A DNA stretch of 64,000 nt, from positions 153,931 through 217,930 of the forward strand of contig JBGTCD010000064.1 in assembly GCA_041749015.1 (NCBI GenBank), given 5' to 3'. The DNA comes from JBGTCD01 sp041749015. Lineage in GTDB: Bacteria; Bacteroidota; Bacteroidia; Cytophagales; Cyclobacteriaceae. The position numbers and the translations under genes were made by a program. How positions within the stretch are numbered: the first letter of the stretch is position 1; each line of letters begins with the position of its first letter. The notes below the pieces were generated by a model. It saw nothing but the letters and a program-made list of their open reading frames with translations, had not been told where the DNA came from and searched no databases. Positions 8,754 through 17,898 of the stretch are shown here, piece after piece.

Positions 8754-8783
8754 ATACCGGCCGGTATTTTTACCGGCCGGTAT
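8754..8783 (-). terminator. Strong 13-bp hairpin between two lipoprotein genes
   Basis: ATACCGGCCGGTA, TTTT, TACCGGCCGGTAT form a perfect 13-bp stem with a 4-nt loop, followed on the minus strand by eight T residues. It lies 15 nt after the beta-helix lipoprotein stop, so it looks like a classic terminator. The T-tract ends at the ATG of the next gene, which is unusual. Each arm holds the self-complementary 12-mer TACCGGCCGGTA, so two small hairpins are an alternative fold. Confidence 0.8.
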
Positions 8784-8798
8784 ATTACATGGATCTAA

Positions 8799-10802
8799 TT
8801 AGTTAATAAAGCCGTAGTCTTCGTTTGCATTGAAGTTGGACCAACCTGCGGTCCAGTCACCTGATGTGCCAAATGCACCGGCATAAGGAACCTCCTCATA
8901 GCTACCAAACCAATCGCTCTTTTCATGAAGAGTTAATAAAGGTACGTTATCCCAGCTTGCAGCGGTTGCCAAAAGGCTTCCCGCAGAAATGGTGAAGGTA
9001 GGTGTTCCTAAATCAAACAAATTCGCGTTAAGTCCGGTCTCATCCCAGGCTCCTACAAAAGTATTACCATATACTGCGGTATTGAACCATGCAATGGCAT
9101 CAAATGAGGCCTGATTCCATCTAATTGAATGGCCTCTTGGCTCCGAACCAGGATGGTTTCCACGTGCATTTCCAGATCCATCCAAAAATGGCAATCCACT
9201 AGCCTCAAGGTCAGGATAGCTGGCTGAATTAAGCGCGCTTTGGTGATCTAATGCTCTGTCAGGATTATACGCCTTACCAAAACCATTTCCACCCCAGCCT
9301 CTTACACCGGCAAGAACTACATTTCTTAATTGAAGTTCATTAGCTACGGCAGCATCGGTTGATCCTGAACCATCGATATAAATTCCCATAGGATAACCAG
9401 TGATTACAGAATTATAAATACTGATTCTGCTGGCTCTTCTTAACTGAGCACCATGCTGAAATTCTCCCGCAATGGAAGTTTCTCGGGTTCCTTTAGGTCC
9501 AATAATGGTGATGTTAGAAAAAACAGTAGAGGTACGTGGATTCCTAGGCTCACTTTGTCCATTATTGTCTACCTCAAATCCATTAGAACCAGATTGGTCG
9601 GCATCCTTGTCTCCACGAATACCAATTCCAAACTGCACGTTGCCACTATGGCCTAAATCAACATCAAAATCATCATCAAGTCCATGGTAAGCGACTAGAT
9701 AACGACCATCAACAGTTCCTCCAAACCACTCGAATTGATCATCCAATCCCCAAGCAGCCTGTACATACTCGATTTGAGTACCATTACCAACACTACCCAT
9801 CGTAAGGGTGTTAACTTCTTCATTTGGATTGATAGGAATACCAGCCCATTCTATCCTCACATACCTCAATATACCTGAGTTATCATCATCGTTATCACCA
9901 CCATGCCATGCACCATAACCGCCTTCAAGCTGTACATTAGGCCCTTCATTATTAGTAGCCCTGCCACAGATCACCACACCACCCCAGTCACCAGGAACTC
10001 TTGTTCCTGGAGTCCTGGTAGAGGTAAATACGATTGGCTCATCTACTGTACCTTCGGCCATTATTTTACCGCCACGTTGGATTACCAATGTGCCTTTAGA
10101 AGCAAGGTCGCCAAATATTACAGTTCCAGGCTCTATGGTTAATACGCCTGAGGTGGTGCCATCATCATTTTGAGGAGATCCTGTTGGAACTGGTCCAACC
10201 CTTACAAAGCTTATCAACACATAATGTTTGTCCTTTGTGAATGTAGTATTTGCGGGAATATAAGTACCTTCTATTCCACCCACAGCAACCCCAGGGATGT
10301 GTTCATCAAAACCTGATAGCATAGAAACGCCACCCACCTGAACTCTTGCTTTAGGAGGCTCAGCACTCACTGTTACAGTAAAAGGACTTGAGGTAGTAGT
10401 CTGACCTGCTGCATCCGTAGCTAAAAAGGTAAAATTGACGGTACTACCTGGATTAAGGTTTCCTTCAATAGTATATGCCAAATCATAAGTGGCAGTGATA
10501 CCTGATAAGCTAACATCAGGAAAATTACTATCAGGAGCACCATTCTTCAAAATCTTCAAATTGCTCAAACCTGCCGGTCCGGCAATGGTAACCTGAGTCC
10601 CTACTTCTGCTCCTACCACATTAGCCGCAGCAGATGGGGTAAATGAGATTGTTGGGGCAGCTCCGGTAGGGCCTCCCTCATCATCATCGCCACATCCCGC
10701 TACCATAACGATCCCGGCAACGAAAATAATACTAAGGAAATGACTTCCTATGGACCGCAAATTCCTTGCTATCCACCATTTACTAAATCTTGTTTTTTTC
10801 AT
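8799..10802 (-). CDS. Beta-helix-like surface lipoprotein, partner of TonB receptor
   Basis: A 667-residue secreted protein. The N-terminal arginine-rich segment is followed by a hydrophobic stretch and lipobox VAGC (Cys37), then an acidic GDDDE linker. Residues about 48-150 form an Ig-like domain. The remainder contains the repeated Gly/Asn-rich strands of a right-handed beta-helix, including VLTIEPGTVIFGD, GTLVIQRGGKIMAEGT and the motif PGDWGGVVICGRA. This protein type is often found next to TonB receptors in Bacteroidota; the ligand is unknown. It starts 47 bp after the receptor gene, so co-expression is likely. A smaller protein with a related WGG motif is encoded at 60669-62054. Confidence 0.8.
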   Translation of the reverse strand: MKKTRFSKWWIARNLRSIGSHFLSIIFVAGIVMVAGCGDDDEGGPTGAAPTISFTPSAAANVVGAEVGTQVTIAGPAGLSNLKILKNGAPDSNFPDVSLSGITATYDLAYTIEGNLNPGSTVNFTFLATDAAGQTTTSSPFTVTVSAEPPKARVQVGGVSMLSGFDEHIPGVAVGGIEGTYIPANTTFTKDKHYVLISFVRVGPVPTGSPQNDDGTTSGVLTIEPGTVIFGDLASKGTLVIQRGGKIMAEGTVDEPIVFTSTRTPGTRVPGDWGGVVICGRATNNEGPNVQLEGGYGAWHGGDNDDDNSGILRYVRIEWAGIPINPNEEVNTLTMGSVGNGTQIEYVQAAWGLDDQFEWFGGTVDGRYLVAYHGLDDDFDVDLGHSGNVQFGIGIRGDKDADQSGSNGFEVDNNGQSEPRNPRTSTVFSNITIIGPKGTRETSIAGEFQHGAQLRRASRISIYNSVITGYPMGIYIDGSGSTDAAVANELQLRNVVLAGVRGWGGNGFGKAYNPDRALDHQSALNSASYPDLEASGLPFLDGSGNARGNHPGSEPRGHSIRWNQASFDAIAWFNTAVYGNTFVGAWDETGLNANLFDLGTPTFTISAGSLLATAASWDNVPLLTLHEKSDWFGSYEEVPYAGAFGTSGDWTAGWSNFNANEDYGFIN

Positions 10803-10849
10803 AATCTTGATTTTTGGTTTTTATTGTTTATGGTTTTTATTGTTGTTTC

Positions 10850-13678
10850 TTATTTTAATACATAAGTCAATCCCAGAGAGTAAGAAGTGCCTGGCCTGTA
10901 TCTTCTAAATACCTGATCATTTTTTCTACTAAAAATTCCATCTTCATTCCCGTCCTGGAGCAAAAGAAATTCCTGATTAAGCAAATCCTTGATGCCAAAT
11001 TTCAATGCAAGTCTTTTGGTAATCCCTTTGCGTATGCTTAAATCAATTACGTTCCTGGGCATTTCATAAGTATCAGGGATGGCTCCGGCACCTACCAGGA
11101 GTATCCGCTTCCCAATCACATTATACAATAGGTTAACCTGTAGGTTTCTGATGATATCATCATAAAATATCCCCGTATTGATAATGTAATTCGATTGGCC
11201 TTGTAGTGGTCTGTCTTTTGCCCTTAATAACTCTGAAAGCTCCTCCCCAAGGGTTATTTCGCTATCGATGTATGAAAAATTGGCCAATACGCTCAATCTG
11301 CTCAAAAAAACAGAATTAGAAATGCCTGCCAGAGACTTTCTGACATCTACCTCGAATCCCATGGTATAGGCACTTTCTGTATTCCTGTATAAAAAGGTGG
11401 TCTGCTCACTACCAAAGTTCCCAAAAAGTGATTCAATGGGGTTGGTAAAATCTTTATAAAATAATGCAAATGAAACCGTTTCGGTAAGACTGGGATACCA
11501 TTCCCATCGTAAATCAAAATTATCAATCTCGCTGTTTTGCAGAAATTCATACCCGGTAACGGTAGCATCAAAAATAAAATTATAAAATCCGAAAGGTGCT
11601 ATTTCTCTGAATTCAGGTCTGTTAACCGTCTTTCCATAGACTCCCTTGACCACCATCTTATTTGAAATGTTATAGGCCAAAGTAACCGAAGGCAGCCAAA
11701 TGGCCTGGGGTATGCTTACCGGCTGCATTGGAGGCGTTGGAGACCCTTCTGTGAATCTATCAGGGCTTCTTAGCTGCTGAAGGTTATCTTCATACCTTAC
11801 ACCTCCAAATAAATTAAACCTCCAAATTGGTATATTAGCAGAAATATAATAGGCCCGTAACCTGTTGGTTGCGTTAAAAAAATTGCTTACAGAAAAATTC
11901 TCTCCCAATGCAATTCCGCTCTCTGAATTAATGTTCTCCGGCTGGAAAACTTCATCTATTTCCAGTGCAGTAAGTTCACTGGTAAAACTCATCCCCCTTC
12001 TGAAACCCAGGTTTCTTGCTGAAAAATTTCTATCCCTATCTTCAAAATATATTCCTGCTTTTAAAACTGGTTTAAAATCTACTTCCTTATTTTTATTGAT
12101 GGTTTGTTCAATGTTAAATGCCGCGGTTATCATATCCTCCCGCATGGAAGAATAAAATTTTCCCAGAAAATCCGGAGACTGGCCCGCAGGTATTAAAAGG
12201 GTAGATTCTCTGGTTTCAATGTCCACCACATTTCTCCTATATCTCCTATAGTCGGGCAATTCATTAAAAGACAGCCCGTATCCACCTATCCATTCGATCT
12301 TTGTAGCATCATTAAAAAATTTATGGGAGCCTACAAGCTGTCCAGAATAAATGCCGCGGTATTCGTTAAAAAAAGCAAAATTATCCTGAGTGAAACTCTG
12401 AGCAAACTGATCACCGTAACGGTCTATAAAATCGTGGGTGGTAAGCTGATTATATAAATTCTTGAATTCAAAAATATTATTATCATCTAATCTAAAAGCC
12501 CAGTTATGCACCAATCCTGACATGATTTCCTGAGAATATTCCATGTCATCAAATTGGAATCTCGGCCTGGAGATGTTCTCATCAAAATTAAAAGCCTCAA
12601 ATGAAGCATTGCGCACATTAAAGACCGTCTTGGTATTAGAATATTGAATACTGGTGATATTTCCAATTTGACTACCCTTTTTCCCTAAGTTTTTTCTAAA
12701 ACTATTCGTAACGGAGACCTTATAATCTAATCCTGAATTATATCCCTGTTCCTTCCAGTTATTGGGCAAGGACCTTCCTGCCTGGTCTACTATTGCCTGA
12801 GGTTGGCCCACTAAATTTTCTGGGAAGTCTGCGGGTAGATCATTGGCCCCATCATTAAACCCTGTCCAGTGCCAATCTCTCCTACTTTCTGCCCGAAAAT
12901 TTCGCAAAGAACTTCCTGAACGGAAACCAGTGGAAATATCTAAAACCGTTTCATTTTCTTCCGGAATACTTTTGGTAAATATTTTAACGGCCCCTCCTGA
13001 AAAATCTCCTGGCAAATCCGGTGCAGGAGTTTTATAAATCAGTATCTGGTCAATTACATTACTGGGAATTACATCAAATGAAAAAGACCTTACGTCTTGC
13101 TCCATACTGGGGATATTAGAATTATGCAGCAGCGTAGTATTATACCGCTCACTTAATCCCCGAATCACGATAAATCTATCTTGTACTACGGTTATACCCG
13201 GAATTCTTTTGACCACCTGAGAAACATCGCTATCCAGTGTCCTTTTGATGGTTTCCGCTGACAAACCACTCACGATCTGCATGCTTTCCTTGATGGTTTT
13301 GAGCACCGCTACATCATTGGCCGTTTCCCTAACCGCAGTAATTGTCACCATTTCCAACTGCCCAAAATCTTCTTCAAGCGAAATATCCAAGGTAATGGTC
13401 CTACCCTCCTGAACCACCACGGGGATTAATTTCGTAGTATATCCTACAAAGGAAATCGTTAAGTTATGGCTGCCTGGTTCCACATTGCTAATTATGAATT
13501 TGCCATCAATATCAGTGGGGGCTCCCTTGGTGGTGCCCTCAATGACTACATTGGCACCGATGACGGATTCTCCGGTACCCTGGTCTAGTACGGTTCCGGA
13601 TATGGTTCCTGATTGGGCAAAGAGGCTGAATTGAATTCCTGAAAAGAGGAGAATAAACGAAAACTTCTTAAACATCAA
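10850..13678 (-). CDS. TonB-dependent outer-membrane receptor with carboxypeptidase-regulatory domain
   Basis: A 942-residue receptor: signal peptide ending near FAQS (residue 22), carboxypeptidase-regulatory-like domain (about 24-110, GTISGTVLDQGTGESVIGANV), plug domain (about 115-240, RIPGITVVQDRFIVIRGL) and a beta-barrel ending in the aromatic-rich GTSYSLGLTYVLK. It imports a ligand across the outer membrane using TonB energy. No SusD-like partner is present; instead the next gene encodes a beta-helix lipoprotein. The start ATG at 13676-13678 is preceded by a further in-frame Met option within two residues. A Pho-box-like repeat lies about 85 bp upstream. The ligand cannot be told from sequence; phosphate-linked compounds are a guess from that box. 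Confidence 0.93.
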   Translation of the reverse strand: MMFKKFSFILLFSGIQFSLFAQSGTISGTVLDQGTGESVIGANVVIEGTTKGAPTDIDGKFIISNVEPGSHNLTISFVGYTTKLIPVVVQEGRTITLDISLEEDFGQLEMVTITAVRETANDVAVLKTIKESMQIVSGLSAETIKRTLDSDVSQVVKRIPGITVVQDRFIVIRGLSERYNTTLLHNSNIPSMEQDVRSFSFDVIPSNVIDQILIYKTPAPDLPGDFSGGAVKIFTKSIPEENETVLDISTGFRSGSSLRNFRAESRRDWHWTGFNDGANDLPADFPENLVGQPQAIVDQAGRSLPNNWKEQGYNSGLDYKVSVTNSFRKNLGKKGSQIGNITSIQYSNTKTVFNVRNASFEAFNFDENISRPRFQFDDMEYSQEIMSGLVHNWAFRLDDNNIFEFKNLYNQLTTHDFIDRYGDQFAQSFTQDNFAFFNEYRGIYSGQLVGSHKFFNDATKIEWIGGYGLSFNELPDYRRYRRNVVDIETRESTLLIPAGQSPDFLGKFYSSMREDMITAAFNIEQTINKNKEVDFKPVLKAGIYFEDRDRNFSARNLGFRRGMSFTSELTALEIDEVFQPENINSESGIALGENFSVSNFFNATNRLRAYYISANIPIWRFNLFGGVRYEDNLQQLRSPDRFTEGSPTPPMQPVSIPQAIWLPSVTLAYNISNKMVVKGVYGKTVNRPEFREIAPFGFYNFIFDATVTGYEFLQNSEIDNFDLRWEWYPSLTETVSFALFYKDFTNPIESLFGNFGSEQTTFLYRNTESAYTMGFEVDVRKSLAGISNSVFLSRLSVLANFSYIDSEITLGEELSELLRAKDRPLQGQSNYIINTGIFYDDIIRNLQVNLLYNVIGKRILLVGAGAIPDTYEMPRNVIDLSIRKGITKRLALKFGIKDLLNQEFLLLQDGNEDGIFSRKNDQVFRRYRPGTSYSLGLTYVLK

Positions 13679-13762
13679 ATTTAACTTTGATGCAAAGGTG
13701 AGGAAACACCGTTAACTCATGGCTTCATCACTGTTATGAATTTGTGAATAGAATAGGGGCTA

Positions 13763-13780
13763 TGTTAAGATAATGTTAAG
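13763..13780 (-). promoter_or_regulatory. Pho-box-like direct repeat upstream of TonB receptor
   Basis: On the minus strand CTTAACA, TTAT, CTTAACA: two identical 7-mers separated by 4 bp, giving an 11-bp period. This is the geometry of PhoB/PhoP binding sites, and TTAACA is the known PhoP half-site core in Bacillus. It lies 85 bp before the receptor start codon. Function is inferred; chance occurrence in AT-rich DNA is possible. Confidence 0.45.
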
Positions 13781-13833
13781 AAAGTCTTATCGAAACTTTA
13801 CTTTTCAAAAATACTTTCTTGTTAATCAGCAGT

Positions 13834-14826
13834 TTACCTGTTGACTGGAATTTTGTTTAGGATCGATTTTACCACACTTTTAGTGCTGATGTTGTCCGCT
13901 TCAGCTTCATAGTTAAGGATGATCCTGTGGTGCATTACATCTACTGCCACTTCCTTGACATCTTCAGGCAAAACATAGTCTCTGCCATCCAGATAAGCCA
14001 CCGCCCTGGATGCAAGATTTAGGTTGATACTGGCCCTGGGTGAGGCACCAAACTGTATATATTCTGCCTCCTCTTCAAGACCATATTTTAAAGGCTCCCG
14101 GGTTGCAAAAACTAATTCAATGATGTATTGCTCCAAGGAGGGGGAGATCATTACATTATTGATTTCCTCGCGGATGGCAAAAATATCCTCCTTAGTGAGG
14201 ATCGCCTGTACATTACCTTCAAATTTCATGTTGGACATCCGGCGCATCACCTCCAGCTCCTGCTCCTTGGTAGGGTAGGTCACAAATACTTTCATCATGA
14301 ACCGGTCGACCTGGGCTTCGGGCAAGGGGTAGGTGCCTTCCTGATCTACCGGGTTTTGGGTAGCCAGTACCAGAAACGGCCGGTCCAGCGGGTAGGTAGT
14401 CTCTCCTATGGTGACTTGTTTTTCCTGCATGGACTCAAGAAGTGCCGATTGTACTTTGGCTGGGGACCGGTTGATCTCATCTGCAAGGATGATATTGGAG
14501 AAAATGGGGCCTTTTTTTACTTCAAAATTGCCCTTCTTCTGGTTATAGATCATGGTACCCACCAGGTCAGCGGGTAAGAGGTCTGGTGTAAACTGAATCC
14601 TCTGAAAATCAAGGTGAAGGGCTCTGGCAAGCGTACTTACTGTCAGGGTCTTGGCCAGACCAGGCACACCTTCCAATAAAATATGTCCCTGGGTGAACAA
14701 TCCAATCAAAAGGCGGTTGACCATGTATTCTTGTCCTACAACCACTTTGTTGACTTCTGAGAATACCTGCCTGATCTTTTCCTGATATTGGCTTTCTTGC
14801 TTTTGCGCTACACCTTCTTCTTCCAT
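13834..14826 (-). CDS. MoxR-family AAA+ ATPase
   Basis: A 330-residue AAA+ ATPase of the MoxR group, thought to act as a chaperone in maturation of complexes. Walker A GVPGLAKT is at residues 53-60, Walker B IILADEINRS at about 110-119, followed by the sensor-1 segment VLATQNPV. Length is normal. In most genomes the gene is followed by DUF58 and von Willebrand A genes; here the next gene downstream is the unrelated TonB receptor and upstream is pncA, so this copy is isolated from its usual partners. Confidence 0.93.
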   Translation of the reverse strand: MEEEGVAQKQESQYQEKIRQVFSEVNKVVVGQEYMVNRLLIGLFTQGHILLEGVPGLAKTLTVSTLARALHLDFQRIQFTPDLLPADLVGTMIYNQKKGNFEVKKGPIFSNIILADEINRSPAKVQSALLESMQEKQVTIGETTYPLDRPFLVLATQNPVDQEGTYPLPEAQVDRFMMKVFVTYPTKEQELEVMRRMSNMKFEGNVQAILTKEDIFAIREEINNVMISPSLEQYIIELVFATREPLKYGLEEEAEYIQFGASPRASINLNLASRAVAYLDGRDYVLPEDVKEVAVDVMHHRIILNYEAEADNISTKSVVKSILNKIPVNR

Positions 14827-14910
14827 AATCCCTTAATTGCAGTTTTGTTTAATACTTAAATCGTAGTTTTATCAATAGGGTTGCAAAGTTAATAGAATTG
14901 ATGAAAATGA

Positions 14911-15507
14911 TTAAACCCTTATTACACGAGCTCCTAAAGAGGCCATCTCTTTTTTTGCCTTTTCATAATCTCCTGCGTTGAGAGGCATGGAGGCATTTTC
15001 TAGAAAGATCACTTTAAACTTTTCTTTCAAAGCATCCCTCAAAGTGAAGTAAACACAAATATCGCCTGCCAGGCCGCAAAAATAAAGGTCATCGGCCCCT
15101 TTTTCTCTCAGATATCCAGCCAGGCCTGTGCTTTTAAGCCTGCCATTATCATAAAATCCGCTGTAGCTGTCAATTTCGATATCCATGCCCTTTCTGAAAA
15201 TAGCCGCCACTGAGTTCATGTCAAGATCAGGATGAAAATCCGCCCCCGGGGTGCCTTGTACACAATGGCCAGGCCATAGGGTCTGTTGGAGGCCATGAAG
15301 GTTGATGACTTCAAAAGGCTTTTTGCCCTCATGACTTGAAGCAAAGCTCTTATGGCCTGCCGGATGCCAGTCCTGGGTGGCTACCACCAGGTCAAAATCG
15401 GGAATGATCCTATTGATATCCGGCACAATTTTATCACCTTCAGGCACTGCTAAAGCACCTCCGGGCATAAAATCATTTTGTACGTCTACTATGATTAATG
15501 TTTTCAT
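14911..15507 (-). CDS. pncA: Nicotinamidase
   Basis: Hydrolyses nicotinamide to nicotinate and ammonia for NAD salvage. The chosen start is the ATG at 15505-15507 (MKTLIIVDVQNDF), which gives the usual N terminus; an upstream in-frame ATG at 15523-15525 would add six residues. Visible active-site parts: the Asp of IVDVQNDF, metal-ligand segment TQDWHPAGH, the Lys of FRKGMD and the nucleophile Cys of GLAGDICVYFTLRDA. It follows pncB directly, the upstream ATG touching the pncB stop, so both enzymes of the nicotinamide-to-NaMN route are probably made from one transcript. Confidence 0.94.
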   Translation of the reverse strand: MKTLIIVDVQNDFMPGGALAVPEGDKIVPDINRIIPDFDLVVATQDWHPAGHKSFASSHEGKKPFEVINLHGLQQTLWPGHCVQGTPGADFHPDLDMNSVAAIFRKGMDIEIDSYSGFYDNGRLKSTGLAGYLREKGADDLYFCGLAGDICVYFTLRDALKEKFKVIFLENASMPLNAGDYEKAKKEMASLGARVIRV

Positions 15508-15525
15508 GTGCTTTTTCATTCTCAT

Positions 15526-16929
15526 TTAACTCCTGTTGGAGCGGATCAATTCCTGACGCAAATCCCTGAGTTGCTCGCTGAGTCCTACTTTATAAATATG
15601 CGGGAAATCAAACCGCTTAAATTCTTCTGGCAATAAGGCTAATCGTTCTTTCACAAATTCTGCAATATTTTTCAACGGTTGCTCTTCCCTGGTTCTGCGG
15701 CCATTCTCAATGACCGGCGTTAACAAAGATTCCTTTTCCAATCCCTTAAGCGGCATAGACTTAAGAATATCTGAGGGATGAAACATTTTTTCAGGGGCCT
15801 TTTCCGCCTTAAGAGCCACCACATCTGCTCCGATAAACCGCCCTTCCTCATTGTGGAGCCGATACACCTGTTTGGTCCCGGGGAAGTTTATTTTATCAAT
15901 ATTTTCTGAAAGCTTGATGCGTGGCTGGTCTTCATAATACGCCAGCTTATAGACCCCATCCAGGGCAGCATCGGGTCGCCCGATTACCAGGCTGGTGCCT
16001 ACTCCAAATACATCGATCGGGGCCTTTTGCTCGAGCAAACTTTTGATCACCCGCTCATCCAACTGATTGGAGGCTGCGATCTCCACATAGGTCAGTCCCG
16101 CATCATCCAGCATTTTCCTGGCTTTTTTTGCGAGGTAGGCCAAATCCCCACTATCCAGACGAATGGACCGAAGCCGATGACCGCTCGCTTCCATTTCCTT
16201 ACCAACCTTAATGGCATTGGGGATGCCACTATTCAGGGTATCGTAGGTATCTACCAGAAGATTTGTTTGATCTGGATTGACCTCGGCAAAATCCCTGAAA
16301 GCCGTAAGTTCATCACCGTAACTTTGAATAAAAGAATGGGCCATAGTACCCGAGACCGGAATGCCCAGGTCACGTCCGGCTCTCACATTGCTGGTAGCGT
16401 CAAACCCACCGATCATTGCCGCGCGTGAGGCATAATATCCAGCAGGACCTTGTGCCCTGCGGAGACCAAATTCGATGATCTTCCTGGCACCAGCAACTTG
16501 TCGAACCCTGGTAGCCTTAGTAGCTATGAGGGATTGAAAATTAAGCATGTTGAGCAGCAGGGTCTCAATAATTTGAGCTTCTATGATACTAGCCTCCACC
16601 CGCAGTACCGGAGCAAGCGGGAAGACTACCTCTCCCTCCCGGCAGGCATTAATATTACCGGTAAAGCGGAAGTTCTTAAGGTGGTTGACAAAATCTTTAT
16701 GAAATCCCTGCAAACGCAAAAAATCAATATCCTTTTCATCAAATCGAAGATCCGCAAGTATTGAAACCAGGCTGTCAAGACCGGCGAATATGGCATAGCC
16801 TCCTTCAAAGGGTAGTTTTCTGAAGAAATAATCGAAAACTGCTTTATCCTTTGCCCTACCTTTCAAAAAATAAACCTGTGCCATGGTGAGCTGGTACTGG
16901 TCAGTATAAGTGCCTGTAAAATTTACCAT
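15526..16929 (-). CDS. pncB: Nicotinate phosphoribosyltransferase
   Basis: A 467-residue enzyme that joins nicotinate and PRPP to nicotinate mononucleotide with ATP use. Recognised by YTDQYQLTMAQVYF at the N terminus, EFGLRRAQGPAGYYASRAA, the GTMAHSFIQSYGDE segment around the family His, and LLVDTYDT and IRLDSGDL. Length fits the bacterial long form. It is upstream of pncA on the same strand, consistent with the Preiss-Handler salvage route. Nothing unusual is seen. Confidence 0.95.
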   Translation of the reverse strand: MVNFTGTYTDQYQLTMAQVYFLKGRAKDKAVFDYFFRKLPFEGGYAIFAGLDSLVSILADLRFDEKDIDFLRLQGFHKDFVNHLKNFRFTGNINACREGEVVFPLAPVLRVEASIIEAQIIETLLLNMLNFQSLIATKATRVRQVAGARKIIEFGLRRAQGPAGYYASRAAMIGGFDATSNVRAGRDLGIPVSGTMAHSFIQSYGDELTAFRDFAEVNPDQTNLLVDTYDTLNSGIPNAIKVGKEMEASGHRLRSIRLDSGDLAYLAKKARKMLDDAGLTYVEIAASNQLDERVIKSLLEQKAPIDVFGVGTSLVIGRPDAALDGVYKLAYYEDQPRIKLSENIDKINFPGTKQVYRLHNEEGRFIGADVVALKAEKAPEKMFHPSDILKSMPLKGLEKESLLTPVIENGRRTREEQPLKNIAEFVKERLALLPEEFKRFDFPHIYKVGLSEQLRDLRQELIRSNRS

Positions 16930-17097
16930 GCCTAAAATTAATCACGGTAAACTTAAACTGGGGGTTTTCTTTCATTTTTTTCTAAATACCCCTCCAACAA
17001 AATCCGGTAGCGGCTTCAGGCTTTGGGGAAGTCCTGGAGTCTTAATAATTTTGATTGAGCTAATTTCACTATACTTTCATTTTCGTAATTTAAAATT

Positions 17098-17898
17098 TTG
17101 AATCCGCCCGTTTTCCATATCTCCCCACCGAATGGTCCTCAGGTGCCCATTCTGCTAAGCATCCCCCACAGCGGGACAGCCATACCGGAAGAAATCCGCT
17201 CCAGGCTGGTGCCGGAAAAGGCCGCTCAGCCGGCTGACACAGATTGGTTTGTAGACCGGCTCTATGACTTCGCGCCCGACCTGGGCATCACCACCATCAG
17301 GGCCAATTACAGCCGCTGGGTTATTGATCTCAACAGAACTCCCGATGGAAAACCGCTTTATGATGATGGCAGGGTAATCACCGAACTTTGCCCAACAGTT
17401 GATTTTACCGGAGCTCCCCTTTATACTGGAAGGCCGCCTTCGGACCAGGAACTTAAAGACAGAAAGGCCAAATATTATGTGCCGTATCATCAAAAAATTG
17501 CTGAGGAGCTGGCTTTGCTCAAGGTGAAATTTGGGAAAGTGCTGCTTTGGGATTGCCATTCCATCAGGCAAACAGTGCCTACTATCAGAAAAGAGCCTTT
17601 CCCGGACCTGATCCTTGGCAGTGCCGATGGGCAATCCGCAGAAAAAGGGCTAATTGATACGGCACTTACTACATTGAGTCAATCTGCCTATTCACTCCAG
17701 CATAACCACCCCTTTAAAGGGGGGTACATCACCAGAAATTATGGCAATCCTGATGAAGGCTTTCATGCCCTCCAACTCGAAATGACTAAAATCAATTATA
17801 TGGATGATTCGGAGTTGGAGTACGATGAAGACCGCGCCAATGAGGTTAGAACCCTATTCCGGAATACTTTTTTAAAACTTATTGATTATCTTGCCTGA
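17098..17898 (+). CDS. hutG: N-formylglutamate amidohydrolase
   Basis: A 266-residue zinc amidohydrolase that splits N-formyl-L-glutamate into glutamate and formate, the last step of the five-enzyme histidine route. Family signs: LLSIPHSGTAIP, the ANYSRWVIDLNR segment and LLWDCHS. The start is TTG at 17098; no ATG occurs before the conserved PHSG region, so a non-ATG start is needed. The stop TGA is followed at once by the ATG of hutF, showing tight coupling. The histidase, urocanase and imidazolonepropionase genes are not in the window. Confidence 0.9.
   Translation: MNPPVFHISPPNGPQVPILLSIPHSGTAIPEEIRSRLVPEKAAQPADTDWFVDRLYDFAPDLGITTIRANYSRWVIDLNRTPDGKPLYDDGRVITELCPTVDFTGAPLYTGRPPSDQELKDRKAKYYVPYHQKIAEELALLKVKFGKVLLWDCHSIRQTVPTIRKEPFPDLILGSADGQSAEKGLIDTALTTLSQSAYSLQHNHPFKGGYITRNYGNPDEGFHALQLEMTKINYMDDSELEYDEDRANEVRTLFRNTFLKLIDYLA

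Noticed and set aside
13834..14826. MoxR gene as part of an aerotolerance (Bat) operon
   Set aside because: No DUF58 or von Willebrand A genes lie next to it on either side.
17050..17078. Promoter with TTTG and TATACTTT boxes before hutG
   Set aside because: The match to TAnnTTTG is poor and spacing is short, so it was not listed as a feature.
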